From contig JAKSMV010000010.1 of NCBI GenBank assembly GCA_024400425.1, positions 28,401-92,400 on the forward strand: a stretch of 64,000 nucleotides of DNA, in the 5' to 3' direction. The position numbers and the translations under genes were made by a program. This stretch comes from Bacteroidales bacterium (GTDB taxonomy: Bacteria; Bacteroidota; Bacteroidia; Bacteroidales; F082). Each line of letters starts with the position of its first letter. Within the stretch, counting starts at the first letter, position 1. The notes beneath the pieces are model-generated. The model had not been told where the DNA came from. It was given only the letters and a program-made list of their open reading frames with translations, and did no database searches. This document shows positions 17,311 through 25,753 of this stretch, in pieces.

Positions 17311-18813
17311 ATGATCATGAAAAAGCTTCTTCTCCTTGTTTCTAGCATTCTTTTCTCTTCATTTCCCTTGCTGGCGCAAAACGACTACGCCATTGCTGGG
17401 ATGAACAGCAGCGGCACCCCTATCGTGGCCGACAAGCACACATTTCCCGAAGCAATATCCATTTTCACCGGCGACACTTCGTCTGACAATGTGCTGCTTG
17501 AATTTCAAACACCTTATATCGAAACTGCGTTGTATCAGAAAGACTACAACAAAAGCACAGCCATTTATTACGATTTCGAACACAATGAAAAATTGTGGGA
17601 AAAAACCTTCGACTACACCAATAACAAAATCTACAAGAATGGCAATATCATCATTATGAACAAAGAAGGCCGTTCTTTTCTCCTTGACGAAAAAACAGGA
17701 AAGGATATTTGGAAATTCGACAACTATTATCATTTCCCATTCATTGACTCAAAAAGCCAAAAATGTTTGCTGTTTCGTCCTTCATTCACCAGCAATATCA
17801 CATTAAGGTGCTTCGACCTCAACAGTCGCAAGATACTATGGAAGAAGAACATGCCCCAAGTTGCAAGTTGCAATGTTATAGGACAGCTTAATGACTCGAT
17901 TTTACTTCTTTCAGCACGCGGAATACACCGTATCAACATCAACACGGGCGAAGGATGGGATTATTATGCCATGAAGATAAAGGAAAAGTACTTCCGCATA
18001 CCTGCCTATGGCGAAATATCAGTGTATAGGTCAGGTACAGGAGCAACCGTTACCGACAGTACAGGTTGTGTGGTGTTTGCTTCCGTCGATAAACTTGTCA
18101 AAATCGACAACAATGGAGTCGTCCTATGGGTTGATACCTTAGACCGGCTAAACACCGATTATAGCATCAACATCATAGCCGACACTCTTTTCCTGCTTTC
18201 TTTTGGCGATTTTTATTTCGACCAATACGAGCCCCCGGTCTTAAGTGCCTACAACTACGAAACAGGAGAAAGGTATTTCTCAAATTTTATAGGTAAGGAC
18301 GAACAGATTGTCAATTCTTTCCACAACAACCGCAATCGCATGTTAATCACCTTCACTAACAAACAAGATTCCTGCACGATGAAGCTCTTCGACTTGAGGA
18401 CTGGAGAACTGATGAAACAAAAGGCATGGGAAATATACGACAGTATCAATTGGAAAGACAGATTTATGCTTGATGACAAGTATATCAAAAACGACTCTGC
18501 GCTAATACATGCAAAACATACCGATAATGACCATCTTCTTGCCATCACCAACAACTACATCTATAAAGTTGACCAGGAACTGAACGTATGCGACTCGGTG
18601 CCCGTCGATGACTATTACGTCTTTGTCTGCAAATACGGCAACATGAGATTCTTCAACAAAAAGAACCGGACCTACATCTTTGACAACGACGATAACGAAG
18701 TAGCCTGGCTCGACTTCAAGGGTTTTTCTTTCACAAAGACAAAGATTTACACCTGCATTGACAAAACCGTATATGCTATCGACCTAAATCAGATTGAAGG
18801 TTTCGAGCATTGA
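17311..18813 (+). CDS. Secreted PQQ-like beta-propeller protein
   Basis: 500 residues with a signal peptide (MIMKKLLLLVSSILFSSFPLLAQ; a second ATG at 17317 is an equally good start). The remainder shows repeated propeller-blade motifs of the PQQ/WD-like type: GKDIWKFDNYYHFPF, SRKILWKKNMPQ, NNGVVLWVDTLDRL, NDDNEVAWLDF. A six- to eight-bladed propeller in the periplasm or on the surface is likely; no enzymatic motif (no PQQ-ligand set) is visible. It converges on the GH95 gene with 17 bases between stops. Confidence 0.75.
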   Translation: MIMKKLLLLVSSILFSSFPLLAQNDYAIAGMNSSGTPIVADKHTFPEAISIFTGDTSSDNVLLEFQTPYIETALYQKDYNKSTAIYYDFEHNEKLWEKTFDYTNNKIYKNGNIIIMNKEGRSFLLDEKTGKDIWKFDNYYHFPFIDSKSQKCLLFRPSFTSNITLRCFDLNSRKILWKKNMPQVASCNVIGQLNDSILLLSARGIHRININTGEGWDYYAMKIKEKYFRIPAYGEISVYRSGTGATVTDSTGCVVFASVDKLVKIDNNGVVLWVDTLDRLNTDYSINIIADTLFLLSFGDFYFDQYEPPVLSAYNYETGERYFSNFIGKDEQIVNSFHNNRNRMLITFTNKQDSCTMKLFDLRTGELMKQKAWEIYDSINWKDRFMLDDKYIKNDSALIHAKHTDNDHLLAITNNYIYKVDQELNVCDSVPVDDYYVFVCKYGNMRFFNKKNRTYIFDNDDNEVAWLDFKGFSFTKTKIYTCIDKTVYAIDLNQIEGFEH

Positions 18814-18830
18814 CGACCTCTGAAAGGACT

Positions 18831-21242
18831 TCACCGCTCCGTCACTTTCACCACCTTGCCATCCTTCCATTCGCAATCGACGACCTTGCCGCCACGGGTG
18901 CGGAGACCTTTGAAGTGGCCGTTTTGCCATGCCGAAGGCAAGGCGGGCAAGAGTACGACCTCGCCATCGTGACTTTGAACCAGCATCTCGGCGATGCCAG
19001 CACAGCCACCGAAGTTGCCGTCAATCTGGAAAGGCGGATGGGCGCAGAAAAGGTTGGGATAGGTGCCTGCACCGCTGCCATTGTAGGTCGTCCCCTCAAG
19101 AGGCAGACTAGGCTGCAAGAGGTTTTTGAGCATCAGATAGGCATGGTCGCCATCGCCGAGACGCGCCCAGAAGCAAATCTTCCATGCCCGCGACCATCCT
19201 GTGCCCCCATCGCCCCGACGGAGCAAGGTCGTACGGCAGGCATCCATCAGCTCAGGCGTCTTCTTCGGAGTAATGGTATTTCCAGGATATAAGCCAAAGA
19301 GATGCGACACATGGCGGTGCTGCGGGTCGGTCTCACAATAGTCCTTCAGCCACTCTTGCAAGTAGCCTCTTTCACTGACCTGCATAGGCGGGAACTTGGC
19401 CTTGGCTTGTTGCAGCGAGTCGGCAAAAGCGGAGTCACAGGCAAGAATTGTGGCGGCATCACACACCGCATCATACAACTCGCTGATGATTTGCACATCC
19501 ATCGTGCTGCCCATGCACACCGAAGCCGTGCGAACCGAATCGACAAAAAAAGCGTTTTCAGGCGAGGAAGTCGGAGCCGTGACGAGCCATCCGTGTTCAG
19601 GTTCCTCAATCATTGCATCAAGGAAAAACCGGGCTGCGCCTTTCATCATCGGATAGGCTTCTGTCAAGAAATCAACATCTTGCGTGAATTGGTAATGTTG
19701 CCAGGCGTGCAACGCAAGCCATGCGCCACCCGTATTGGTTGCGCCCCACGAAGGATGCTCGCCCGGAGCGGTGAAACCCCATAGGTTGGTGGCCCAATGA
19801 CACACCCAGCCGTTGGCATCATAGAAGCCTCGTGCCGTCTGTTCGCCCGATGGGACCATATTCTCAGTCATTCGAATCAAAGGCAGATGCAGTTCCGAAA
19901 GGTTGCAGACTTCACAAGGCCAATGGTTCATCTGGACGTTAATATTGGTATGGTAGTCACCGTTCCACGGGGTGTTGATGGTGTTTGCCCACAGGCCTTG
20001 CAGGTTGGGCGGCAGCAAGTCCTCACGCGTCGAACTGATGAGAAGATAGCGACCAAACTGGAAATAGCAGACGGGCAGCCAAGGGTCGTCGCTATCAAGG
20101 AAGGCCTGCCAATGTTGGGCTAAGGTCAGTGTATCATAATTGTCTAGATTGCTTCGTCGTGCCTCCTCGCAATGACGAGAAGAAGCAATTTGACCATCTG
20201 GATTGTCAAGTTCTTCGCAATGACGAGATGCTGGCTCGATATACAATTCAACGCGGTCGAAAAGCTCATGATATGAGTCAAGATGGCGTTGTTTTAAGGC
20301 ATCGTAACCCAATGAAGCGGCATTATCCAAGGTCACATCAAGCTGATGTTCAAAGTCATCTGTCAAATAATCGGTAAAGTTGGAGAACAAGATTACGGCC
20401 GCATCAGCATCACGCACCACGATGGCGGAATCGGAACAGTCCACCACTCCCCCATCATTCAGCACTAGCACACCTGCACAATAGCGCATTCCGCCAAGGC
20501 TATCAACTCCATTGGAAAGCTGGCCACTCATCTTCAGCGTGTTGCCATCTTCATAAACCGTGAAATGCTCGGGGCGTGAGAGGCGAAGTGTAAACGCGAC
20601 TTTGCCTTCGCAGTCGGCTTGAAGGCGAATCACACCGACATCATCGGTGCGCGAGGTGAAATATTCGCGGGTAAATGTCGTGCCATCCTTTATGAAAGTC
20701 GTGTTTGCTGTGGCATCGCTAATGTTCAATGACCTTAGATATGAATTATTGTCTGGATTGCTTCGTTCCTCGCAATGACTAGAAGCGGCAGTCAGCGAAT
20801 CTGAAGGTCCCTCAAACTCGATTTCCATTGTTCCCAAAGTCTGATAGCAACCGAAAGGAACCGCGGCGCCATTGCCATGACCCGAGCCTTGTCCGCCACA
20901 GACGAAAGTCTCATACATCAGTTCCTGAGCCTCGTAGTTCTTGCCTTCTTTCAGCAGTTTTTGGATTTCGGGCAGCGATTGTCGGGCCAAAGGATTGCTG
21001 TCGTCGCTTGGCGAACCCGACCATAAGGCAATGTCGTTCAACACGATAGTTTCCTTTCCGATACCGCCATCGGGCATCATGCCAAGGTGGCCATTACCCA
21101 AAGGCAGCGTTTCTTCCCATATCTTTGCGGGAGCATCGAAACGCATCACCAGCAGATTTCTTTCCGGTTCCGAATCGCGGCAAGACGGAAACGAAAAAGC
21201 GATGAAAGCAAGAAGCAAGACACTGAAAAGCAGATTTTTCAT
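18831..21242 (-). CDS. GH95 family alpha-L-fucosidase-like lipoprotein, with three repeat-derived insertions
   Basis: 803 residues; lipoprotein signal ending [11 protein letters not shown]95 signatures: [17 protein letters not shown] and [11 protein letters not shown] (N-domain), [14 protein letters not shown] (the two catalytic-site Asn), [10 protein letters not shown] (general-acid Glu region) and [16 protein letters not shown] (Asp). Characterised members cleave alpha-1,2-fucosides or alpha-galactosides of host glycans and xyloglucan. Three stretches do not belong to the family: [16 protein letters not shown] at about 154-169, and [14 protein letters not shown] plus [16 protein letters not shown] at about 338-370. 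They are translated copies of an interspersed repeat and keep the frame open. Activity with these insertions is untested. Confidence 0.9.
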   Translation of the reverse strand: MKNLLFSVLLLAFIAFSFPSCRDSEPERNLLVMRFDAPAKIWEETLPLGNGHLGMMPDGGIGKETIVLNDIALWSGSPSDDSNPLARQSLPEIQKLLKEGKNYEAQELMYETFVCGGQGSGHGNGAAVPFGCYQTLGTMEIEFEGPSDSLTAASSHCEERSNPDNNSYLRSLNISDATANTTFIKDGTTFTREYFTSRTDDVGVIRLQADCEGKVAFTLRLSRPEHFTVYEDGNTLKMSGQLSNGVDSLGGMRYCAGVLVLNDGGVVDCSDSAIVVRDADAAVILFSNFTDYLTDDFEHQLDVTLDNAASLGYDALKQRHLDSYHELFDRVELYIEPASRHCEELDNPDGQIASSRHCEEARRSNLDNYDTLTLAQHWQAFLDSDDPWLPVCYFQFGRYLLISSTREDLLPPNLQGLWANTINTPWNGDYHTNINVQMNHWPCEVCNLSELHLPLIRMTENMVPSGEQTARGFYDANGWVCHWATNLWGFTAPGEHPSWGATNTGGAWLALHAWQHYQFTQDVDFLTEAYPMMKGAARFFLDAMIEEPEHGWLVTAPTSSPENAFFVDSVRTASVCMGSTMDVQIISELYDAVCDAATILACDSAFADSLQQAKAKFPPMQVSERGYLQEWLKDYCETDPQHRHVSHLFGLYPGNTITPKKTPELMDACRTTLLRRGDGGTGWSRAWKICFWARLGDGDHAYLMLKNLLQPSLPLEGTTYNGSGAGTYPNLFCAHPPFQIDGNFGGCAGIAEMLVQSHDGEVVLLPALPSAWQNGHFKGLRTRGGKVVDCEWKDGKVVKVTER
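20136..20179 (-). repeat. HCEERSN-type short repeat, copy inside GH95
   Basis: On the minus strand it reads CGTCATTGCGAGG ... GACGAAGCAATC with an internal ATTGC/GCAAT stem, and is translated as [14 protein letters not shown]. The core matches the intergenic hairpin family at 46-56 kb with a compensatory G/C swap in the stem. Confidence 0.8.
20194..20227 (-). repeat. HCEERSN-type short repeat, second copy inside GH95
   Basis: Minus strand CGTCATTGCGAAG ... GACAATCC, translated [12 protein letters not shown]. It lies 15 bases from the previous copy and is slightly degenerated (deletion in the second half). Confidence 0.75.
20744..20782 (-). repeat. HCEERSN-type short repeat, third copy inside GH95
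   Basis: Minus strand AGTCATTGCGAGGAACGAAG then CAATCC, translated [12 protein letters not shown]. It is the copy closest to the core of the intergenic element at 46151-46177. Confidence 0.8.
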
Positions 21243-21265
21243 AGGAATATGATTTAAATCGCTTG

Positions 21266-21273
21266 CAAAGGTA
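21266..21273 (-). promoter_or_regulatory. -7 element of the GH95 gene
   Basis: TACCTTTG on the minus strand, 24 bases upstream of the ATG at 21242. Confidence 0.6.
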
Positions 21274-21298
21274 ATTGTTTTTGGATAAAAACAAAAAA

Positions 21299-21394
21299 GG
21301 GTAAGCTACTTATATCGCACCGCTCGACCACCTACCCTTGCTACCTTCCGGTCCTGGGGGATTTCAGCAGGAGCTGGTCGTATAAGACTTACCC
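21299..21394 (-). ncRNA. ffs: Signal recognition particle RNA, small bacterial type
   Basis: On the minus strand the transcript begins GGGTAAG and ends CTTACCC, which pair as the closing stem. The apical part contains CCAGGACCGGAAGGTAGCAA, the highly conserved SRP domain IV loop with GGAA tetraloop and symmetric/asymmetric bulges that bind Ffh. About 96 nt. A T-run directly follows (A-run at 21293-21298 on the plus strand) and serves as terminator, and a TACTTTTG promoter lies immediately upstream. Directs membrane and secretory proteins to the translocon together with Ffh. Confidence 0.95.
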
Positions 21395-21398
21395 GATG

Positions 21399-21406
21399 CA
21401 AAAGTA
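21399..21406 (-). promoter_or_regulatory. -7 element of the SRP RNA gene
   Basis: TACTTTTG on the minus strand, 5 bases before the predicted RNA 5' end, with TTG 22 bases further upstream. The close fit to a defined 5' end makes this the best-supported promoter in the window. Confidence 0.75.
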
Positions 21407-21608
21407 CAACCTTTTTGGGAATTGGCAAGCGTTTTTCTAACAAAAATACGCTCACATCTTCTAACAAAGTGATTCTCTTATGGTTTTATCTTTGATACTT
21501 AATGATATGGGCTTCGCCCAGAAATCAAAGAGGAAATCTTTGAATAGAAATTTCTTCTTCCAAGATTTCCTCATAAATTTCTGCACGAAGTGCATAAAAC
21601 CTTTGTAA

Positions 21609-23015
21609 TCAATAGCCATAGCTTGAGCCATCGAAGCAGTGCGTGCAGAGCTGGCACTTAGGCAATCCGATGGCCTTCACCACGTTTTCCAAAGTGTTGA
21701 ATTTGAGCGAATCCACACCAAGTTTCTTACGCATCATTTCCACCATGGCTGCATATTCCTTGGTAGTGTGGTCGCAATATTTTTCTATGTTTTTCTCGCT
21801 CGATCCTTCCAGTTGTTCCACGAAACGACGTGTGGCAAGTTCCAAAACATTCTTCGAAGCCGAGAAATTGAGGAACGGGCAACCATACAACAAAGGTGGG
21901 CAACTGATACGGATGTGCACTTCCTTTGCGCCAAAATCGTAAAGCATCTTCACGTTGTCGCGCAACTGCGTTCCACGCACGATGCTGTCGTCGCAAAACA
22001 CGACTTTCTTACCTTCAAGCAACTGACGGTTGGCAATGAGTTTCATCTTGGCCACATGCTCGCGTTGAGCTTGGTTGACAGGCATGAAACTGCGCGACCA
22101 AGTAGGCGTATATTTCACCACGCCACGCTTATAAGGCACCTTACGGATATTGGAATAGCCCAAAGCCATGCCGATACCCGAATCAGGGATAGCACTCACA
22201 TAGTCGATATCAATGTCATCGTCACGGCCGATTTCAATGCCTTCGCGATAACGGGCTTCTTCCACATTGATACCTTCATAATCGGTGACAGGATAGCCAT
22301 AATACACCCAAAGGAAAGAACAGACCTGGCTCTTCGGATTGGGTGCGAGCAGTTGCTTGACGCCATCCAAAGTTACCTTCACGATTTCTCCTGGAGCAAC
22401 ATTATAACAAGTAGTGTAATCGAGGTTAATATAACTATGGCTTTCGGAGGCTACGCAATAGCCTTCCTCATCCTTGCCCACCGCGATAGGCGTACGTCCA
22501 TAGAAATCACGAGCCGCAATGATGCCGTCGTCGGTCAGAATCAGCATCGAGCACGAGCCTTTCACCTTATTATATACATTCTGGATGCCTTCCATGAAGG
22601 TCTCGCCTTGGTTGATGAGCAAGGCAATCAGTTCGGTCGGGTTGGTCCTTCCCGAATTCAGTTCAGAGAAATGCTGACGGCGTTCCAGGCAATCTTTCAC
22701 CAATTCGTCAAGGTTATTGATGCGAGCCACCGTCACGATAGCGAAACGACCAAGGTGAGAGTTCATCACGATAGGCTGCGCATCGGTATCGCTGATGACA
22801 CCAATGCCCAAGTTCCCTGTGAACTTACCTATCTCATCGCTGAATTTGGTGCGGAAATAATTGTTCTCGATATCGTGGATGGAACGATGAAAGACATCGT
22901 CTTCGCGCGTAACCATGCCGGCACGCTTTGTGCCAAGATGTGAATGATAATCAATGCCATAGAACAAGTCTGTGGCGCAAGGGTGTTGTGAAATAACGCC
23001 AAAAAAGCCTCCCAT
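21609..23015 (-). CDS. PurF-like amidophosphoribosyltransferase without the N-terminal catalytic Cys
   Basis: 468 residues. It has the Ntn glutaminase layout at the N-terminus (GGFFGVISQHP, HSHLGTKRAGM, ARDFYGRTPIAVG), the PRPP loop VVFCDDSIVRGTQLRDN, and the C-terminal LCTHCFDGSSYGY typical of PurF. In canonical PurF the mature enzyme starts CGIFGI, with Cys1 as glutaminase nucleophile; here the sequence is M-G-G-F-F-G, so the Cys is Gly. Bacteroidetes commonly carry such a version, and it may use free ammonia or have another role. First step of purine synthesis is the canonical function (PRPP to phosphoribosylamine). Single gene, with its own promoter. Confidence 0.85.
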   Translation of the reverse strand: MGGFFGVISQHPCATDLFYGIDYHSHLGTKRAGMVTREDDVFHRSIHDIENNYFRTKFSDEIGKFTGNLGIGVISDTDAQPIVMNSHLGRFAIVTVARINNLDELVKDCLERRQHFSELNSGRTNPTELIALLINQGETFMEGIQNVYNKVKGSCSMLILTDDGIIAARDFYGRTPIAVGKDEEGYCVASESHSYINLDYTTCYNVAPGEIVKVTLDGVKQLLAPNPKSQVCSFLWVYYGYPVTDYEGINVEEARYREGIEIGRDDDIDIDYVSAIPDSGIGMALGYSNIRKVPYKRGVVKYTPTWSRSFMPVNQAQREHVAKMKLIANRQLLEGKKVVFCDDSIVRGTQLRDNVKMLYDFGAKEVHIRISCPPLLYGCPFLNFSASKNVLELATRRFVEQLEGSSEKNIEKYCDHTTKEYAAMVEMMRKKLGVDSLKFNTLENVVKAIGLPKCQLCTHCFDGSSYGY

Positions 23016-23037
23016 GAGTCAAATGAATTTGAATGCG

Positions 23038-23045
23038 CAAAAATA
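23038..23045 (-). promoter_or_regulatory. -7 element of the PurF-like gene
   Basis: TATTTTTG on the minus strand, 23 bases upstream of the ATG at 23015. Confidence 0.6.
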
Positions 23046-23083
23046 AGGATTAAAACCGAATTCCAACAACGGATTCAAGAAAA

Positions 23084-24385
23084 TTACAAAACGATGCTAA
23101 GTCCCAATAAAGCAGCTAATAAAGCAGGCAGAGCCACCGTAATACCGATTTTCAGGAAATCGAGATAACCGAACTTCAGGCCATGCTCGTTGAGGATGCC
23201 GCTCCACATGATGCCTGCCAAGGCACCGATGGGAGTCAGGAAGGCGCCCACGTTGGAACCAACGATGGTGGCAAATACCGCTTTCGTCATCACTACCGGA
23301 CTTGCGACCTCCATAATCGAGCAAAACAGCACGCTCATCGGGATGTTGTTCACCACGTTGGCCGCTACAAACGAAGCAAGACCATAGCGCAACAAGGTAT
23401 ATTCCGAACCCAAGAACTGTCCAATGCTTTGCGTCACGCCTTTGTCGGCAAGCACGATAGTCATCACGAACATGGAGAGTACAAAAGGAACCAGCTGCCA
23501 AGGCGCACGTTTCATGCAGGCTATCAACTCATTAGGCAAACGTTTGCTGCAAAGGTCGATAACAAGGCACCAAATCACCAAACTACCAACAGCACAAGCC
23601 GACACCGCCCACATCTCGATGCCCACATACGAAGAGATGGCGAGCATCACCGTACAAACCGCCAAATGGATGATGCCCACCCAAAGACTAAACTTTTCCT
23701 TGATCACCACGTCTTCAGCTTCGCCACAAATAGGCTGCTTCAACTGCTTGTGGAACAGCAGATAAAGCATCGCAAAAGCCACCAAACCCGACAACAAGGT
23801 TGGGACAATCATGACTTTCAGATATTCAACGAAGCCGATACCATTGGCCGTGGCCAGATAGATGTTCGTCGGGTTACCGATAATCAAAGTCATGCTCCAA
23901 GTGTTGGCCGCCACAAACTCAGCCGCCAGATATGGTATCGCGTTGATTTTCGCGTTCTTGGCGAAATAACAAATAAAAGGTGTGAACGACAAGATGATGA
24001 CATCGTTGGAGGTGAACACCGTCAGCACCGAGACAATCAGATAAAGGTAAAGGAAGAGCTTCATCTGGCTGTTGCCCGCGTGTTTCAAGGTCTTGTTGGC
24101 CAAATAGCGGAAAAATCCCAACTCATCCAAGTAAATCGACAAGATGGTCATCGAGATGAACAAGACTAGGATTTTCAGAGGATTGATGGCATTGTCCGTC
24201 ATCAAGGCGCTGCCAATTCGCTGAAAATCAGTCTGACCAGAAACCACCAGCAACAAAGCTCCAATCAAGGCTATCACCCAATAGGATGCCACACCGTTCT
24301 TCCCCACTTTGATTTTCGGGAAAAACAACACCCCGAGAATCATTACGAGGCAAGTAATGGCGCTGATGACAACAGATGTAAGCAT
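23084..24385 (-). CDS. ArsB/SLC13-type anion permease
   Basis: 433 residues, about 10-11 hydrophobic segments. FTSNDVIILSFTPFICYFAKNA and LIIGNPTNIYLATANG are the re-entrant loop motifs of the ion-transporter superfamily (ArsB, NhaD, SLC13). The second repeat contains VAANVVNNIPMSVLFCS and GSNVGAFLTPIGALAGIMW. It could export arsenite or transport dicarboxylates or other anions; no ars genes are adjacent, so an arsenic role is not supported by context. Monocistronic. Confidence 0.85.
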   Translation of the reverse strand: MLTSVVISAITCLVMILGVLFFPKIKVGKNGVASYWVIALIGALLLVVSGQTDFQRIGSALMTDNAINPLKILVLFISMTILSIYLDELGFFRYLANKTLKHAGNSQMKLFLYLYLIVSVLTVFTSNDVIILSFTPFICYFAKNAKINAIPYLAAEFVAANTWSMTLIIGNPTNIYLATANGIGFVEYLKVMIVPTLLSGLVAFAMLYLLFHKQLKQPICGEAEDVVIKEKFSLWVGIIHLAVCTVMLAISSYVGIEMWAVSACAVGSLVIWCLVIDLCSKRLPNELIACMKRAPWQLVPFVLSMFVMTIVLADKGVTQSIGQFLGSEYTLLRYGLASFVAANVVNNIPMSVLFCSIMEVASPVVMTKAVFATIVGSNVGAFLTPIGALAGIMWSGILNEHGLKFGYLDFLKIGITVALPALLAALLGLSIVL

Positions 24386-24405
24386 TTACTACGTTTTTGA
24401 GCGCG

Positions 24406-24413
24406 CAAAAGTA
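24406..24413 (-). promoter_or_regulatory. -7 element of the ArsB-like gene
   Basis: TACTTTTG on the minus strand, 21 bases upstream of the ATG at 24385. Confidence 0.6.
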
Positions 24414-24467
24414 GTGTTTTTAGTTTAGAGTTTTGTGTTTAAAGTTCAGAGATCTGGAATTTATTCT

Positions 24468-24475
24468 TACTTTTG
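24468..24475 (+). promoter_or_regulatory. -7 element of tsaC
   Basis: TACTTTTG 25 bases upstream of the ATG at 24500. It overlaps the apparent TTG start at 24473, which shows the ATG is the true start. Confidence 0.65.
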
Positions 24476-24499
24476 CGGCTCAAAACGAACAAGTTCAAT

Positions 24500-25114
24500 A
24501 TGTTACTGAAACTCTATCCTACAAATCCCAATCCACGCTACATCAAGATGATCATGGAATGCCTGGCCGACGGAGGTCTCATCATCTTCCCGACCGACAC
24601 CATCTATGGTCTGGGCGGCAGCATCACAAGCCAGAAAGCTTTGGAACGCATTTGCCAAATCAAGGGCATAAAGAAAGAAAAAGCCAATTTCTCATTTATC
24701 TTCCACGATTTGAGCATGTTGTCGGAGTTTACACGCCCCATCAACAACGATGTCTTTAAGATGATGAAGCGCAACCTACCCGGTCCGTTCACCTTCATCT
24801 TGGAAGCCAACAACAACATTCCGCGCATCTTCCAAAGCAAGAAGAAAACCATCGGCATCCGTATCCCCGACCAACCTATCATCACCAACATCGTCCGCGA
24901 GTTTGGCTCACCCATCATGACTACCTCTCTGGTTGATGAAGAAGACGAAATCGGCGAATACCTCACCGATCCAGAGGAAATCTACGAGCGTTATCAGGAC
25001 AAAGTGGATATTATCATCGATGGAGGCTATGGCGACAACCAAGCCAGTACTATTGTGGATTGTACTGACAATGAGATTATTATAACACGTCAGGGCAAAG
25101 GAATCTTGGATTAA
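24500..25114 (+). CDS. tsaC: L-threonylcarbamoyladenylate synthase (TsaC/YrdC family)
   Basis: 204 residues from ATG 24500. Makes threonylcarbamoyl-AMP from threonine, bicarbonate and ATP for the t6A37 modification of ANN-reading tRNAs. Motifs: IIFPTDTIYGLGG (substrate loop), ICQIKGIKKEKANFSFIF (KxK near the ATP site), NLPGPFTFILEAN, TIGIRIPDQ and ASTIVD. It is the short form without the Sua5 C-terminal domain, closest to the TsaC/YciO group; a YciO-like role cannot be excluded. It lies directly upstream of tRNA-Lys(UUU), a t6A-modified tRNA, which is suggestive but may be chance. Confidence 0.88.
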   Translation: MLLKLYPTNPNPRYIKMIMECLADGGLIIFPTDTIYGLGGSITSQKALERICQIKGIKKEKANFSFIFHDLSMLSEFTRPINNDVFKMMKRNLPGPFTFILEANNNIPRIFQSKKKTIGIRIPDQPIITNIVREFGSPIMTTSLVDEEDEIGEYLTDPEEIYERYQDKVDIIIDGGYGDNQASTIVDCTDNEIIITRQGKGILD

Positions 25115-25160
25115 GAAAAAAAAATAGTCGATTATTGAGGTAACGTATCAAAAAAAACAC

Positions 25161-25168
25161 TACTTTTG
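25161..25168 (+). promoter_or_regulatory. -7 element of tRNA-Lys
   Basis: TACTTTTG 17 bases upstream of the mature tRNA 5' end. Confidence 0.6.
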
Positions 25169-25185
25169 CACCCGCAAAAACGGAT

Positions 25186-25261
25186 GACTCGGTAGCTCAG
25201 CAGGTAGAGCATCACACTTTTAATGTGGGGGTCCTGGGTTCGAGCCCCAGCCGGGTCACCA
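25186..25261 (+). tRNA. tRNA-Lys (anticodon UUU), CCA encoded
   Basis: A standard cloverleaf can be drawn. The acceptor is GACTCGG pairing with CCGGGTC and the D arm contains GCTCAGCAGGTAGAGC. The anticodon stem-loop is CACACTTTTAATGTG with TTT at the anticodon, and the T arm CTGGGTTCGAGCCCCAG. Discriminator A and CCA are encoded. One terminator follows, so it is transcribed alone. Confidence 0.97.
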
Positions 25262-25268
25262 AAATAAC

Positions 25269-25302
25269 AAACCCTAATTGATTCCATCAGTTAGGGTTTT
25301 TC
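25269..25302 (+). terminator. Rho-independent terminator after tRNA-Lys
   Basis: Stem AAACCCTAA / TTAGGGTTT with a 13-base loop, followed by TTTC. Confidence 0.8.
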
Positions 25303-25316
25303 ATTAAGACACTATT

Positions 25317-25742
25317 ATGGTTCAAAACCCAAATCGCAAAAAAAACGTGCGTGACATATTCCTTTGGGCCACCTTCGTCCCAATTGGACTCAGTCTCTTC
25401 GCCACTGGCGAACTCGTTGGGTTCTCATACAATTTCCTTGCCGACATTTTCAGTTTGGGTTTTATAGGTAAATTATTGGCCTACCCCGCACAACTCATCA
25501 CATCTTGCATTGGGTTATACATCGCCATCCTCATCGCCCTCAACATTGTTCCAAACAAATGGCTAGGCGGCATCATTATCTCCACCACATTTCTCGTATT
25601 GTTCACCACATCTGTCATCCTTGCGATCGAAAAAACAGTTGAGGTCAGCCTATTTTTCTATCTCGAGATGGCTATACTTATGGGCATGCTGGTGTTTTTC
25701 CTTATCCGAATCATTCCGAATAAGGAAAAACTTTACCAATAA
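25317..25742 (+). CDS. Small membrane protein of unknown function
   Basis: 141 residues with a short basic N-terminus (MVQNPNRKKNVRD) and four predicted membrane helices (IFLWATFVPIGLSLFATG; LLAYPAQLITSCIGLYIAIL; GGIIISTTFLVLFTTSVIL; FYLEMAILMGMLVFFLI). No family recognised. Convergent with the threonine aldolase gene, with 11 bases between stops. Confidence 0.65.
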   Translation: MVQNPNRKKNVRDIFLWATFVPIGLSLFATGELVGFSYNFLADIFSLGFIGKLLAYPAQLITSCIGLYIAILIALNIVPNKWLGGIIISTTFLVLFTTSVILAIEKTVEVSLFFYLEMAILMGMLVFFLIRIIPNKEKLYQ

Positions 25743-25753
25743 TCGGAAGGGAA

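Noticed and set aside
21639..22943. 434-codon ORF antisense to the PurF-like gene
   Set aside because: The opposite strand has an almost complete PurF alignment, so this is a shadow.
23084..24385. Arsenic resistance operon
   Set aside because: Only an ArsB/SLC13-type permease is present, without arsR, arsC or arsA next to it; the ArsC-like protein at 50446 lacks catalytic residues and is far away.
24473..24499. Upstream TTG start for tsaC
   Set aside because: It overlaps the -7 element TACTTTTG; the ATG at 24500 starts the conserved protein.
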